In this document: positions 1 through 8,396 of the stretch, piece by piece | How the letters are laid out: each line of letters begins with the position of its first letter | How positions within the stretch are numbered: the first letter of the stretch is position 1 | DNA from: Oscillospiraceae bacterium | Lineage (GTDB): Bacteria > Bacillota > Clostridia > Oscillospirales > Acutalibacteraceae | Assembly (NCBI GenBank): GCA_015065965.1 | Contig: SVPH01000001.1 | Location: forward strand, 62,001-126,000 | Reading direction: 5' to 3' | Length of the DNA stretch: 64,000 nucleotides | The notes under the pieces: model-generated | Told to the model about the DNA's origin: nothing | Database searches by the model: none | Seen by the model: only the letters and a program-made list of their open reading frames with translations | Made by a program: the position numbers and the translations under genes

Positions 1-521
1 ACGGCGAACAGGCGGTAACTCTCGAGGGCAGAGTGGTGCGCCTTGCTGACAGAGTTGCTTATATAAACCACGATATTGAGGATGCAACCGTGGCAGGAAT
101 AATGAGCGAGGATGATATTCCGCTTGCCATACGCCATGAACTCGGAACTTCAAAGAGTGCAAGAATCAATACTCTTGTTATGAGTTGCATTGAAAACAGT
201 ATTGACGATATTGTTCTTGAAAAAGGAATAAAAGAAGCCTTTGACGAACTTCACAGTTTTATGTTTGCAAAGGTTTATACAAACCCTGCTTGTAAAAGCG
301 AAGAAAAAAAGGCTGTTGATATGATTCAGCGTCTTTACTATCATTTTGCCAAAAAGCCTGAGAATCTTCCCGCGCAGTTCAGAGGAATTGCAGAGAGGGA
401 CGGTATAGGCACTGCTGCATGCGATTTCATCGCAGGAATGACAGACAGATATGCCGTCAGAATTTTTAACGAACTTTACATTCCGAAAGGCTGGAGCAAA
501 ACCGACGATTTGTTTATCTGA
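1..521 (+). CDS. dgt: dGTPase-like HD-domain triphosphohydrolase (5' truncated)
   Basis: This is the C-terminal 172 codons of a gene that begins before the window; the frame is open from base 3. The visible segment carries the conserved block EGRVVRLADRVAYINHDIEDA, in which the helix with ADRVAYINHD is a hallmark of dGTPase-like HD proteins that hydrolyse dNTPs to nucleosides and triphosphate. The upstream HD metal motif is not visible. It is followed after 48 nt by dnaG and then rpoD, an order often seen in Clostridia, so it is probably the first gene of that operon. Substrate preference cannot be told from this fragment. Confidence 0.85.
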   Translation, partial: GEQAVTLEGRVVRLADRVAYINHDIEDATVAGIMSEDDIPLAIRHELGTSKSARINTLVMSCIENSIDDIVLEKGIKEAFDELHSFMFAKVYTNPACKSEEKKAVDMIQRLYYHFAKKPENLPAQFRGIAERDGIGTAACDFIAGMTDRYAVRIFNELYIPKGWSKTDDLFI

Positions 522-569
522 TATCCGAAAGATAACTTTGCGTATTTTTAAAGAAAGGCGGTGATCTTT

Positions 570-2318
570 GTGAGGATAAACGAAAGGTTTATACAGGAGT
601 TGCAGGAAAAAGTTGATATCGAATCAGTTATTTCTGCAAGCATCAGTTTAAAACGCAGGGGTAAAACCCTTGTTGGTCTTTGTCCGTTCCACAATGAGAA
701 AACGCCGTCTTTTACAGTTTATCCCGAGAGCAATTCTTTCTACTGTTTCGGTTGCGGTGCAGGCGGTGATGTTATAACATTTGTGCGCCGCATGGAAAAT
801 CTCGATTATATCGAAGCCGTCAAATCCGTTGCGCAGATGGCAGGTATGTCTATGCCTGAGGACGGCTATGATGATACCCTTTCAAAGCAGAGAATGCGCC
901 TTCTTGCCGCAAACAGAGAGGCGGCGAGGTTTTATCACGAATGCCTAATGAATCCGAAAAACAAGCCTGCGTTGGATTATTTTTTAAACAGGGGTCTTTC
1001 GGTTAATACAATCCGCCGTTTCGGTCTGGGTTATGCGCCCAACGATTGGCGTGAACTTATAAATCATCTTAAATCAAAAGGTTATACCGAGCACGAACTT
1101 GTGTTGGCTAACCTTGCAAGGCGCTCGGATAAAAACGGCAGAGCCAATTATTATGATAATTTCAGGAACAGGGTAATGTTTCCTATAATAGACCTTCGCG
1201 GCAATGTTATTGCATTTGGCGGCAGGGTTATGGATGATTCAAAGCCGAAGTACATAAACACATCGGATACGCTTGTCTATAAAAAGAGCAACGGTGTTTT
1301 TGCTCTTAATCTTGCAAAAAATGCGAACGATAACAAACTTATTCTTGTTGAGGGATATATGGATGTTATTGCTTTGCATCAGGCAGGTTTTACCAACGCA
1401 ATAGCCTGCTTGGGAACTGCTTTCACCAATGAGCAGGCAAATCTTCTTTCACGCTATGCAGACGAAATTATCATCTGTTATGATAATGACGGAGCAGGAC
1501 GTACAGCAACTGCAAGGGCTTTGAGCGTTCTAAACAAAACGGGGCTTAAACTGCGCGTTGTGCAGATGACCGGCGGCAAGGATGCCGACGAAATCATCCG
1601 TGTTCACGGCAAAGAGCGTTTTGCGGATTTGCTTAAAGGCGCGGCAAGCACAACGGAATATAAATTGCTTGAAGTGCGTGCGAAGCATGACCTGACAACA
1701 GATGACGGAAAGGTTGAGTTTCTCGTTGCAGCATCGCAGATCCTTGCGGAGTGCGGAACGATAGAGCGTGATATATATTCAACCCGTCTTTCAAATGAAC
1801 TGGGTGTCAGCGCAGACAGTATCAAGGCGCAGATAAAATATGCCGAAAGCAGGCGTAAACGCCTTGAAGAAACAAAAAAACGGCAGGAAACTCAGGCGAT
1901 GCTCACCAAGAGTTTTGAAGATAAAAACAATCCGGAAAGAGCGGCGAACATAAAGGCGGCAAGGGCGGAAGAGACACTTATTGCGTCCTTTATGCGAAAC
2001 CCCGATTTTTATAATAAATTAAAATCTCAGATATCACATGAAAATTTTGTGACGGCATTCAATCGCAGGATAATGCAGAGCCTTATAAATGCACTTGAAA
2101 GCGGAGTTGAGCCTAATCTGAGCGTTTTTTCGGCAGATTTTACGCCTGAAGAAATGGATTCCGTAACAAGAATTTTCCATCTTTCTTCAAGTCTGAGCAA
2201 CACTCTTAAGGAATGCGAGGACTGCATAGATGTGCTGAAAAACAAATCATCGCAAAAAATAACGGATACATCTACCATGAGCGATGAAGAATTTCTTAAT
2301 TTGTTCAAGAAAAAATAA
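570..2318 (+). CDS. dnaG: DNA primase DnaG
   Basis: DnaG synthesises RNA primers at the replication fork. The 582-residue product has an N-terminal CHC2 zinc finger (CPFH at 38-41, with two more cysteines at 59 and 62) and the RNAP-basic region with the FGLGYAP block. A TOPRIM catalytic core follows, with LVEGYMD and the acidic CYDNDGAG motif. The last 130 or so residues are the variable helicase-interacting domain. GTG at 570 is chosen because the strong ribosome site AAAGGCGGTGATC (554-566) ends just before it. The in-frame GTG at 561 lies inside that site. MRINERF also matches family N termini. It lies 21 nt before rpoD in the macromolecular-synthesis operon. Confidence 0.97.
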   Translation: MRINERFIQELQEKVDIESVISASISLKRRGKTLVGLCPFHNEKTPSFTVYPESNSFYCFGCGAGGDVITFVRRMENLDYIEAVKSVAQMAGMSMPEDGYDDTLSKQRMRLLAANREAARFYHECLMNPKNKPALDYFLNRGLSVNTIRRFGLGYAPNDWRELINHLKSKGYTEHELVLANLARRSDKNGRANYYDNFRNRVMFPIIDLRGNVIAFGGRVMDDSKPKYINTSDTLVYKKSNGVFALNLAKNANDNKLILVEGYMDVIALHQAGFTNAIACLGTAFTNEQANLLSRYADEIIICYDNDGAGRTATARALSVLNKTGLKLRVVQMTGGKDADEIIRVHGKERFADLLKGAASTTEYKLLEVRAKHDLTTDDGKVEFLVAASQILAECGTIERDIYSTRLSNELGVSADSIKAQIKYAESRRKRLEETKKRQETQAMLTKSFEDKNNPERAANIKAARAEETLIASFMRNPDFYNKLKSQISHENFVTAFNRRIMQSLINALESGVEPNLSVFSADFTPEEMDSVTRIFHLSSSLSNTLKECEDCIDVLKNKSSQKITDTSTMSDEEFLNLFKKK

Positions 2319-2339
2319 ATATATATAGGATGTGAGATT

Positions 2340-3425
2340 ATGGAAGGAAACGAGAAGAAAACTCCTTTTAAATCATTGGTGGAAAAGGGTAAGGCGGCAG
2401 GCAAACTGACAACTCAGGAGATAGACGCTTATATCGTTGAAATGGACCTTGATATTGAGGAATTGGACAAACTCTATGAAACACTTGAGGCAAATAATAT
2501 CGAGGTTGTTGACGATTTGTCAAGCGCTGCAATTGAGAATTTCAATGTTGATATTCCCAAATCGCTTGATATCGGCGGCAGTGATGAAAAGGGTATGACA
2601 GTTGATGACCCCGTTAAGGTTTACCTTAAGGAGATCGGCAGAGTGCCCTTGCTTACCCCGGAAGAAGAAATTGAACTTGCCATCAGAATTGCGGATGACG
2701 ATCAAAAGGCAAAGCAGCGCCTTGCCGAGGCAAACCTTCGCCTTGTTGTCAGCATTGCAAAAAGATATGTGGGCAGAGGTATGCAGTTCCTTGACCTTAT
2801 TCAGGAAGGCAATCTCGGTCTTATCAAAGCGGTTGATAAGTTTGACTACACAAAGGGCTTCAAGTTCTCAACCTATGCTACATGGTGGATCAGACAGGCT
2901 ATCACAAGAGCAATTGCCGATCAGGCAAGAACAATCCGTATCCCTGTTCATATGGTTGAAACAATCAATAAGGTTAAAAAGACCAACAGCCAACTTCTCC
3001 ACAAAAACGGCAGAGACCCTTCGGCAGAGGAGATTGCGGCTGAACTCGATATGCCTGTTGATAAGGTAAGAGAAATCCTCAGAGTTGCTCAGGAACCTGT
3101 CTCTCTTGAAACACCTATCGGTGAAGAAGAGGACAGCCATCTTGGCGACTTTATCCCTGATGACGATGCTCCCGCACCGGCAGACGCAGCGTCAATGCTT
3201 CTGCTTAAGGAACAACTTAACGATGTCCTTAAGACTCTTACTCCCAGAGAAGCAAAGGTTCTTGCTCTCCGCTTTGGTCTTGAAGACGGACATCCTCATA
3301 CTCTTGAGGAGGTTGGCAGCGAATTTGGCGTTACCCGTGAGCGTATCCGCCAGATTGAGGCGAAGGCGCTCAGAAAACTCCGCCATCCCAGCAGAAGTAA
3401 GAAACTCAGAGATTTCATTGATTAA
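2340..3425 (+). CDS. rpoD: RNA polymerase housekeeping sigma factor (sigma-A/70)
   Basis: This 361-residue protein is the primary sigma factor directing RNA polymerase to the TTGACA/TATAAT promoters seen throughout the window. A short region 1.1-like helix bundle occupies about residues 20-60, as in Gram-positive SigA. Region 1.2 begins near [11 protein letters not shown]. Regions 2.1-2.4 include [13 protein letters not shown], the [17 protein letters not shown] helix and the -10 reading helix with [11 protein letters not shown]. Region 3 follows. Region 4.2 has the HTH with TLEEVG and [14 protein letters not shown]. Start ATG 2340 is preceded by AGGATGTGA. The gene is followed by a hairpin and a palindromic repeat. 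Confidence 0.98.
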   Translation: MEGNEKKTPFKSLVEKGKAAGKLTTQEIDAYIVEMDLDIEELDKLYETLEANNIEVVDDLSSAAIENFNVDIPKSLDIGGSDEKGMTVDDPVKVYLKEIGRVPLLTPEEEIELAIRIADDDQKAKQRLAEANLRLVVSIAKRYVGRGMQFLDLIQEGNLGLIKAVDKFDYTKGFKFSTYATWWIRQAITRAIADQARTIRIPVHMVETINKVKKTNSQLLHKNGRDPSAEEIAAELDMPVDKVREILRVAQEPVSLETPIGEEEDSHLGDFIPDDDAPAPADAASMLLLKEQLNDVLKTLTPREAKVLALRFGLEDGHPHTLEEVGSEFGVTRERIRQIEAKALRKLRHPSRSKKLRDFID

Positions 3426-3475
3426 TCGGGTTCTGTCCCACTAAGCGAAAAACAAAAGAAACAAGATAAAAAATA

Positions 3476-3525
3476 CAGGCTTATATAAGGAAATAACCTA
3501 TATAAGCCTGATTTTATCTGTTTTT
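3476..3525 (+). terminator. Likely terminator of the dgt-dnaG-rpoD operon
   Basis: CAGGCTTATATAAGG (3476-3490) and CCTATATAAGCCTG (3497-3510) form a 14-bp stem with one bulged A and a 6-nt loop. A T-rich stretch follows (ATTTTATCTGTTTTTA). Confidence 0.7.
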
Positions 3526-3559
3526 AAAAATTGTTAATGCTTATTTTATGTTTCTTTTT

Positions 3560-3616
3560 AGCCGTTTTTTTCGATTTGACGTATTTTTATACGCCTCGCA
3601 TCGGAAGAAAACGGCT
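3560..3616. other. Long imperfect hairpin, possible bidirectional terminator
   Basis: AGCCGTTTT at 3560 pairs with AAAACGGCT ending at 3616. The interior contains further pairing (CGAT/ATCG and CGTATttttATACG). T-runs lie on both flanks, so it may stop transcription from rpoD and from the convergent minus-strand operon. The inner CGTA-tttt-TACGCC core resembles that of the repeat at 39.6 kb. Confidence 0.5.
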
Positions 3617-3653
3617 TTTTCATCTTATTGAGACAGAACCTTTGTTTTTATAA

Positions 3654-3986
3654 TTATACAATTATATATCCCATGGGGAACGGCTCAACTTCGGGTGAAT
3701 CGGTAAGGGTTTTAAGAACAAGATAGAATTCAAATGTTTTACTTTCCCTGCCGTTGCGTGTTTCCCAGTCTTTGAGTGTTACATGGCTTTTCAGCAGGGT
3801 TATCAGGTCGCCGTTGCCGTCGGCATACGATTGAGTGTGAACATAGTCAAAATCGGGCAGGCGATATCTCTCTGCATAGTCATCAAGTGTTTCGTCTTCC
3901 TGCTTAACGCAGCCTTTGAGATTATCAAGCAACCATTTGCACAGCCGTTTTTTGAATTCGGCTTCACTGAGAATTCCGGAAAACAT
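3654..3986 (-). CDS. Hypothetical protein, 110 aa
   Basis: I do not recognise this family. The protein is small, charged and probably soluble and cytoplasmic, with no signal peptide or membrane segment. It has an N-terminal helical part (SEAEFKKRLCKWLLDNLKG) and a C-terminal part that may be strand-rich (TFEFYLVLKTL). It begins 2 nt after the stop of the NahK-like kinase, so it is almost certainly cotranslated with the kinase and the CBM9-like protein. A role in the same sugar pathway is inferred only from position. It ends just before the palindromic element at 3.4-3.6 kb. Confidence 0.6.
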   Translation of the reverse strand: MFSGILSEAEFKKRLCKWLLDNLKGCVKQEDETLDDYAERYRLPDFDYVHTQSYADGNGDLITLLKSHVTLKDWETRNGRESKTFEFYLVLKTLTDSPEVEPFPMGYIIV

Positions 3987-3988
3987 TG

Positions 3989-5113
3989 TTATATTCCTAA
4001 CTCCTTGCAGCAGTTCTTAACGATATTTTCCATATCATCCATCTTCTTTTCCATATCGGCAACGAGCGCAAACTGTGTGCGGCATCTTACGAGGTTGTGT
4101 TCGGGATAAGCGGTTTTGAAGTAGACATCACCGTTGATGAAGTCGCCGAGGAATCTCATTCCGCATTCAAGGGTCATGAGTTTTGATGAGAAGGCAAGTT
4201 GATTGATTTCTTCTTCAGTCAGGCTTTTGCCTGCGGCTGAAAGATATCCTCTTGTGTATGCTTCAAAATATTCAAGGCTGAGCGATACTTTTGAAACATC
4301 TTTTTCATCCTCTGCGGCTGTGTTTGCGCCGAAACGGATGCTGTCGCCGAAATCATAGAGCGAAAGTCCGGGCATAACGGTATCAAGGTCAACAACGCAG
4401 ATTCCCTCGTTGGTTTCGTTGTCAAACATAACATTGTTGAGTTTTGTATCGTTGTGGGTAACTCGAAGAGGAAGTTTGCCGTCATTGAGAAGGTCTGTAA
4501 GCACAGCGCAGTCCTTTTCACGGGCAAGAACAAAGTCGATTTCATCTTTAACCTGTTCTGCTCTGCCCGAAAGATTATCCGCAACCGCTTTTTTGAAATC
4601 GGCGAATCTTGAAACGGTATTGTGGAAATTAGGGATTGTTTCAACCAGACCGTCAATGGGGTAATCGGCAAGCATCTGCTGAAATTTACCGAAAGCCTTT
4701 GCAGCATTATAGAAAGTTTCTGCATTTTCAACGCATTGGCATGAGTGGGTATCATAAATAAAGTTATAGCATCTCCAGCAGCGGTTTTCACCGTCAATAT
4801 AAAAAGGCTTGCCGTCTTTCGCAGGATAAACGCAGAGGCATTCTCTTTTGATATCTCCGCCGTTTTCAAGAACTTTCTTCTGCATATGGTTTGTAACACC
4901 CATAACATTGTTCATAAGCCCCTCATGGTCTTTGAAAACATAGGTGTTGAGTTCCTGAACAAGATATCTGTTGAGTTCGCCGTTTTTATTGCGAAAATCA
5001 AATTTATAGGTGTTGTTTATATGTCCGTCATGAAGTTGTGTAACGTTTTCAAGTTCACCTTCAAATTTGAAAGCGCCGAGAAGTTCATTGACATTGTTAA
5101 GTTTATTTTCCAA
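3989..5113 (-). CDS. APH-fold sugar kinase, NahK-like
   Basis: The 374-residue protein has the aminoglycoside-phosphotransferase/choline-kinase fold. The catalytic loop is HNDTKLNN (near residue 220), and the metal-binding segment DLDTVMPG is followed by YDFGDSIR. The DLDT(V/I)MPG-YDFGD signature and the length recall N-acetylhexosamine 1-kinase NahK of the lacto-N-biose/galacto-N-biose pathway, which phosphorylates GlcNAc or GalNAc at C1. Substrate is therefore inferred; other sugar or amino-sugar 1-kinases of this fold are possible. It is the second gene of a minus-strand operon, 6 nt after the CBM9-like gene and 2 nt before a small hypothetical gene. Confidence 0.7.
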   Translation of the reverse strand: MENKLNNVNELLGAFKFEGELENVTQLHDGHINNTYKFDFRNKNGELNRYLVQELNTYVFKDHEGLMNNVMGVTNHMQKKVLENGGDIKRECLCVYPAKDGKPFYIDGENRCWRCYNFIYDTHSCQCVENAETFYNAAKAFGKFQQMLADYPIDGLVETIPNFHNTVSRFADFKKAVADNLSGRAEQVKDEIDFVLAREKDCAVLTDLLNDGKLPLRVTHNDTKLNNVMFDNETNEGICVVDLDTVMPGLSLYDFGDSIRFGANTAAEDEKDVSKVSLSLEYFEAYTRGYLSAAGKSLTEEEINQLAFSSKLMTLECGMRFLGDFINGDVYFKTAYPEHNLVRCRTQFALVADMEKKMDDMENIVKNCCKELGI

Positions 5114-5119
5114 AGAAGG

Positions 5120-5740
5120 TCACGCCTTTCTGATAATTATATTGCCGAAGAATTCGGGTCTGTGAAAATCGGGAGAAGGAACATTGACGGGGAAGTGTGC
5201 GCCGTAATGCGGTTTATCCGTTGAATCTCCGCATTTATAGAAGTTGCCTTTTATTGTTCTTTCTGTTGTTTTGTAATCAACGCCGTAGAGAGCGGAGATA
5301 AAAGAATCGGGAATGAAAATTTCATATCCCCATGCTTTTTTGCCCTCAACTTCAATTTTCATCGGGGAAATTTCGGGTTCGAGAGAAGTCAGTTCTTTTA
5401 TAAACCGCCTGTCTGCACGGCTTTCGCCGATTTGTGAAAGATAAACGCCTTTTCGGTTAACCTCAAAGTTGATATATCGGCTGTCACCTTCAACAGGCAT
5501 AAGAAAAAGTTCAAGGCAACTGTCGGTATATACGGGTTCGTCACGCTTTGTGCATTCACAGCGAGGCTTTTCTTCAAAAGACCACAAAAGAGCATATATT
5601 CCTTTGCCCTCAACCGCAAACAAAGAAGCGTAACTCTCGGGGCGGTAGCCGTTTTCATCCCACATGTAGGAATCTATAGCGGCTATGGGAAAGTCTTTTG
5701 CATCGGCATTATCTTTGAATATCGGAGCAATGTATTCCAG
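5120..5740 (-). CDS. Carbohydrate-binding family 9-like (CBM9/DOMON) protein with CTG start
   Basis: The 206-residue product looks like the stand-alone CBM9-like proteins of Clostridia. A beta-sandwich includes YASLFAVEGKGIYALLWSFE, a segment with DSCLELFLMP, then FEVNRKG, and a terminal HRPEFFGNI. These typically have no signal peptide. The first ATG (5665) would cut off the conserved LEYIAP start and has no ribosome site. A GGAGG (5748-5752) sits 7 nt before an in-frame CTG at 5740, which adds 25 residues. ATT at 5743 is a poorer alternative. It is first in an operon with a NahK-like kinase and has its own promoter at 5774-5802. Confidence 0.7.
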   Translation of the reverse strand: MEYIAPIFKDNADAKDFPIAAIDSYMWDENGYRPESYASLFAVEGKGIYALLWSFEEKPRCECTKRDEPVYTDSCLELFLMPVEGDSRYINFEVNRKGVYLSQIGESRADRRFIKELTSLEPEISPMKIEVEGKKAWGYEIFIPDSFISALYGVDYKTTERTIKGNFYKCGDSTDKPHYGAHFPVNVPSPDFHRPEFFGNIIIRKA

Positions 5741-5773
5741 AATTATCCCTCCGTATATTTATATTATTAAAAC

Positions 5774-5802
5774 ATTATACATTAGAGCGGTGAAATAGTC
5801 AA
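5774..5802 (-). promoter_or_regulatory. Promoter of the CBM9-kinase operon
   Basis: On the minus strand TTGACT (5797-5802), 17 nt, TATAAT (5774-5779). It begins immediately beyond the ackA terminator. The transcript would start about 27 nt before the CTG start at 5740. Confidence 0.8.
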
Positions 5803-5833
5803 CAAAAAACGGAGCGTGATTTACACGCTCCGT
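5803..5833 (-). terminator. ackA terminator
   Basis: Perfect stem ACGGAGCGTG/CACGCTCCGT (5809-5818 and 5824-5833) with a 5-nt loop, followed on the minus strand by TTTTTTGTTG. Confidence 0.9.
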
Positions 5834-5846
5834 TAGTTTTTTATGA

Positions 5847-7052
5847 TTACATTGCTTCAACGATAGCCTTTGTATCTCTTGCGATAACAAGTTCTTCGTT
5901 GGTAGGAAGAACGTAAACTTTAACTTTTGAATTTGCGGTTGAAATTTCGCCTTCCTTGCCTCTTCTCATAACTTCGTTTGCAGCCTCATCAAGTTCAACG
6001 CCGAGGTATGAAAGGTTCTTACATACGTCTGCACGAAGGTCGATTGTGTTTTCGCCGATACCGCCTGTGAATACGATAGCATCAACACCGTCCATAGCAG
6101 CAACATAACTGCCGATGAGTTTGCGAACCTGATATTTCTGAATGCTTCTTGCAAGATGTGCTCTCTCGTTGCCGTCTGCTTCTGCAGCGGAAACATCTCT
6201 GTCATCGCTGCCTACGCCTGAGATGCCGAGAACGCCTGATTTCTTGTTGAGGATAGTGTCGGTTTCAGCGGGAGTCCAGCCTTCCTTCTGCTGAAGGTAG
6301 GTGATAACTGAGGGGTCAACAGCGCCGCAGCGTGTACCCATGATGAAGCCGTCAAGGGGAGTAAGACCCATGCTTGTGTCAATGCACTTGCCGCCCTTAA
6401 CAGCGGTGATTGATGAACCGTTGCCGAGATGGCAGGTAACAATCTTGAGGTCTTCAATGTTCTTACCCATAACCTCTGCGCAGCGTGCGCTTACGAAACG
6501 GTGAGATGTGCCGTGGAAGCCGTAGCGGCGGATAGCATACTTCTCATAGTATTCATAGGGGATGGGGAAAATATATGCCTCGGGGGGCATTGTTGAATGG
6601 AAAGCATTATCAAAAACAGTAACCTGAGGAACATCTTTGCCGAAAACATCAAGGCATGCGTTGATACCCTGAATGTGAGCGGGGTTGTGAAGGGGAGCAA
6701 GGTCGCAAAGTTCTTTGATACCGGCGATAACTTCGTCGTTAACAAGTGTGCTTTCCTTAAAGAGAGCGCCGCCTTGAACAACTCTGTGGCCGATAGCGGA
6801 GATTTCGCTGAGGTCATCAATAACTTTGAAGTCGCCTTCTGTAAGAGCCTTCTTAACCTGAAGGAAAGCCTCTGTGTGGTTAGGCATAAATACCTTTGTT
6901 TCAAATTTTTCGCCGTTTACCGAGCCGCCGATGAAACTGTCATCGCTGCCGATTTTCTCACAGTTGCCTTTTGCAATAACAGTTTCATTATCCATATCAA
7001 AAAGTTGATATTTGAGTGATGAACTGCCGCAGTTGATAACAAGAATTTTCAA
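5847..7052 (-). CDS. ackA: Acetate kinase
   Basis: AckA converts acetyl phosphate and ADP to acetate and ATP, the last step of fermentative acetate production. The 401-residue cytosolic enzyme has the N-terminal phosphate motif VINCGSSSLKYQL, RRYGFHGTSHRFV with the catalytic histidine region, HLGNGSSI, the loop with GTRCGAVDP, and the C-terminal nucleotide motif FTGGIGEN. TTG at 7052 is chosen: AGGAG at 7061-7065 lies 8 nt upstream, while the in-frame GTG at 7061 overlaps that site. No pta is next to it. It is divergent from tmcAL, whose enzyme also uses acetate. Confidence 0.97.
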   Translation of the reverse strand: MKILVINCGSSSLKYQLFDMDNETVIAKGNCEKIGSDDSFIGGSVNGEKFETKVFMPNHTEAFLQVKKALTEGDFKVIDDLSEISAIGHRVVQGGALFKESTLVNDEVIAGIKELCDLAPLHNPAHIQGINACLDVFGKDVPQVTVFDNAFHSTMPPEAYIFPIPYEYYEKYAIRRYGFHGTSHRFVSARCAEVMGKNIEDLKIVTCHLGNGSSITAVKGGKCIDTSMGLTPLDGFIMGTRCGAVDPSVITYLQQKEGWTPAETDTILNKKSGVLGISGVGSDDRDVSAAEADGNERAHLARSIQKYQVRKLIGSYVAAMDGVDAIVFTGGIGENTIDLRADVCKNLSYLGVELDEAANEVMRRGKEGEISTANSKVKVYVLPTNEELVIARDTKAIVEAM

Positions 7053-7082
7053 TTTTAACACTCCTAATCAGTGAATATTTGC

Positions 7083-7111
7083 TTGATTTGTTGTGATAAC
7101 TGTTATATTAT
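7083..7111 (+). promoter_or_regulatory. Putative tmcAL promoter
   Basis: TTGATT (7083-7088), 17 nt, TATTAT (7106-7111). Its -10 overlaps the -10 of the ackA promoter on the other strand, so the two may compete for polymerase. Confidence 0.5.
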
Positions 7112-7135
7112 ATAACCAACGGAAGATTTTTTCAA
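7107..7135 (-). promoter_or_regulatory. ackA promoter
   Basis: On the minus strand TTGAAA (7130-7135), 17 nt, TATAAT (7107-7112). This leaves a leader of about 50 nt before the TTG start. Confidence 0.75.
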
Positions 7136-7161
7136 GTATTTTATTCAAGAAAGGCAGAATT

Positions 7162-8325
7162 ATGCAGGTAGCGGGAATTATAGCGGAATACAATCCTTTC
7201 CATAACGGGCATGCCGAACTTATCAGAATGGCAAGAGAAGCAGGCGCAACGCATATCGTTGCGGTTATGAGCGGTAACTTTGTTCAGAGAGGTGAGCCTG
7301 CGCTGTGGAATCATTCTGTAAGAACAAAAGCGGCGCTCTCGGGCGGAGTTGACCTTGTTTTGCAGTTGCCCGTGCCTTATGCTGTTTCAGGTGCTCAGAG
7401 TTTTGCGAGAGCAGGTGTTGAGATTCTTGACAGCCTCGGCTGCGTTGATTGGCTCGTTTTCGGAAGTGAATGCGGAGATGCCGATAAAATTACAGAAACA
7501 GCAAAAGCCGTATACGGTGAAGAAATAAAACCTCTGATTGCCGAAGAAATGAAAAGGGGAATATCTTTTGCATCGGCAAGGGAGAACGCTTTGCACGCAA
7601 TTAATCCGGAGTATGCAGAAATAATAAAAAGCCCGAATAATATTCTCGGTGTTGAGTATGCTGCGGCAATTCAGCGCATAAACAGCAAAATGCAACCCGT
7701 TACCTTTAAGCGCATTGGTGCGGAACATGACTCGGATAATACAGAAAACGGAATTGCATCCGCTTCACTCATAAGAAAAAATGTGCTGGGCGGTGAAGCG
7801 TGGAGCGGTTTTGTGCCGAATCCTTACATTTATGAGAAAGAGGAAACCGCGGATATAAACAATATAGAAAGAGCAATACTTTATAAAATGCGTATGGCAG
7901 ATAAAGATGGTTTGGCAAAGGCTCCTGACATAAGTGAGGGTATTGAAAACAGAATTATATCCGCTGCGCAGTCAGCAAACAGTCTTGAGGATTTGTATGC
8001 ACTTGCCAAAACAAAAAGGTATTCACATGCACGCATAAGAAGGATTATAATCAATTATTTTCTCGGCATTACTGCGGAGGATTTGAAAACTCTCGTACCA
8101 TATATCAGAGTTCTGGGCTTTAATGGAAATGGCTCGGAACTTATAAAGAATGCTGATGCAAGACTGCCTATTATTACCAAGACAGCGGATATTGCAGGCT
8201 TGGAAGAGAGCGCACAGCAAATATTTTCCGCAGAGTGCAGGGCAGGGGATGTTTATGCTTTGTGTTTTGATACCGTACATTCTTGCGGCGAAGAAAAAAA
8301 GACAAAGCCAGTAATATGTGAATGA
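7162..8325 (+). CDS. tmcAL: tRNA(Met) cytidine acetate ligase TmcAL (YlbM family)
   Basis: This family activates acetate with ATP to acetylate the wobble cytidine of elongator tRNA(Met) (N4-acetylcytidine). The 387-residue protein begins MQVAGIIAEYNPFHNGH, the HxGH nucleotidyltransferase motif with the NPFHNGH signature. MSGNFVQRGEPA, the PVPYAVSGAQ block and SPNNILGVEYA follow, all typical of YlbM/TmcAL. ATG 7162 is preferred because AGAAAGG precedes it and the HxGH domain starts there; codons from 7093 would add an implausible extension. It is divergent from ackA with about 110 nt between, which is notable because both enzymes handle acetate and ATP. Confidence 0.93.
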   Translation: MQVAGIIAEYNPFHNGHAELIRMAREAGATHIVAVMSGNFVQRGEPALWNHSVRTKAALSGGVDLVLQLPVPYAVSGAQSFARAGVEILDSLGCVDWLVFGSECGDADKITETAKAVYGEEIKPLIAEEMKRGISFASARENALHAINPEYAEIIKSPNNILGVEYAAAIQRINSKMQPVTFKRIGAEHDSDNTENGIASASLIRKNVLGGEAWSGFVPNPYIYEKEETADINNIERAILYKMRMADKDGLAKAPDISEGIENRIISAAQSANSLEDLYALAKTKRYSHARIRRIIINYFLGITAEDLKTLVPYIRVLGFNGNGSELIKNADARLPIITKTADIAGLEESAQQIFSAECRAGDVYALCFDTVHSCGEEKKTKPVICE

Positions 8326-8351
8326 TTTTATAAATTTTATTTTGTTTTTAT

Positions 8352-8396
8352 GCCGTTTTTTGCACTGAAAAGTTGCATTAAACGGCTGTTTTTTGT
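8352..8396 (+). terminator. tmcAL terminator
   Basis: GCCGTTTTTTGCA (8352-8364) pairs with TGCATTAAACGGC (8374-8386) with two mismatches. It is followed by TGTTTTTTG. Confidence 0.75.

Larger units (their letters stand above)
3429..3640. repeat. MITE-like palindromic element between rpoD and a convergent operon
   Basis: About 212 bp are bounded by imperfect inverted repeats: 3429-3445 (GGTTCTGTCCCACTAAG) and 3624-3640, which match in 15 of 17 positions when one is reverse-complemented. Inside are two further hairpins (3476-3510 and 3560-3616). No ORF is present. The architecture resembles a miniature inverted-repeat element or a composite intergenic palindrome. No clear target-site duplication was seen, so mobility is only inferred. 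Confidence 0.5.

Noticed and set aside
2602-3069. 155-residue frame in another phase of rpoD
   Set aside because: It overlaps the conserved sigma regions 2-3 and is Arg/Ser/Leu-rich frame-shift noise.
4745-5224. 159-residue plus-strand frame over the kinase and CBM9-like genes
   Set aside because: It spans the junction of two well-supported minus-strand genes and shows no domain.
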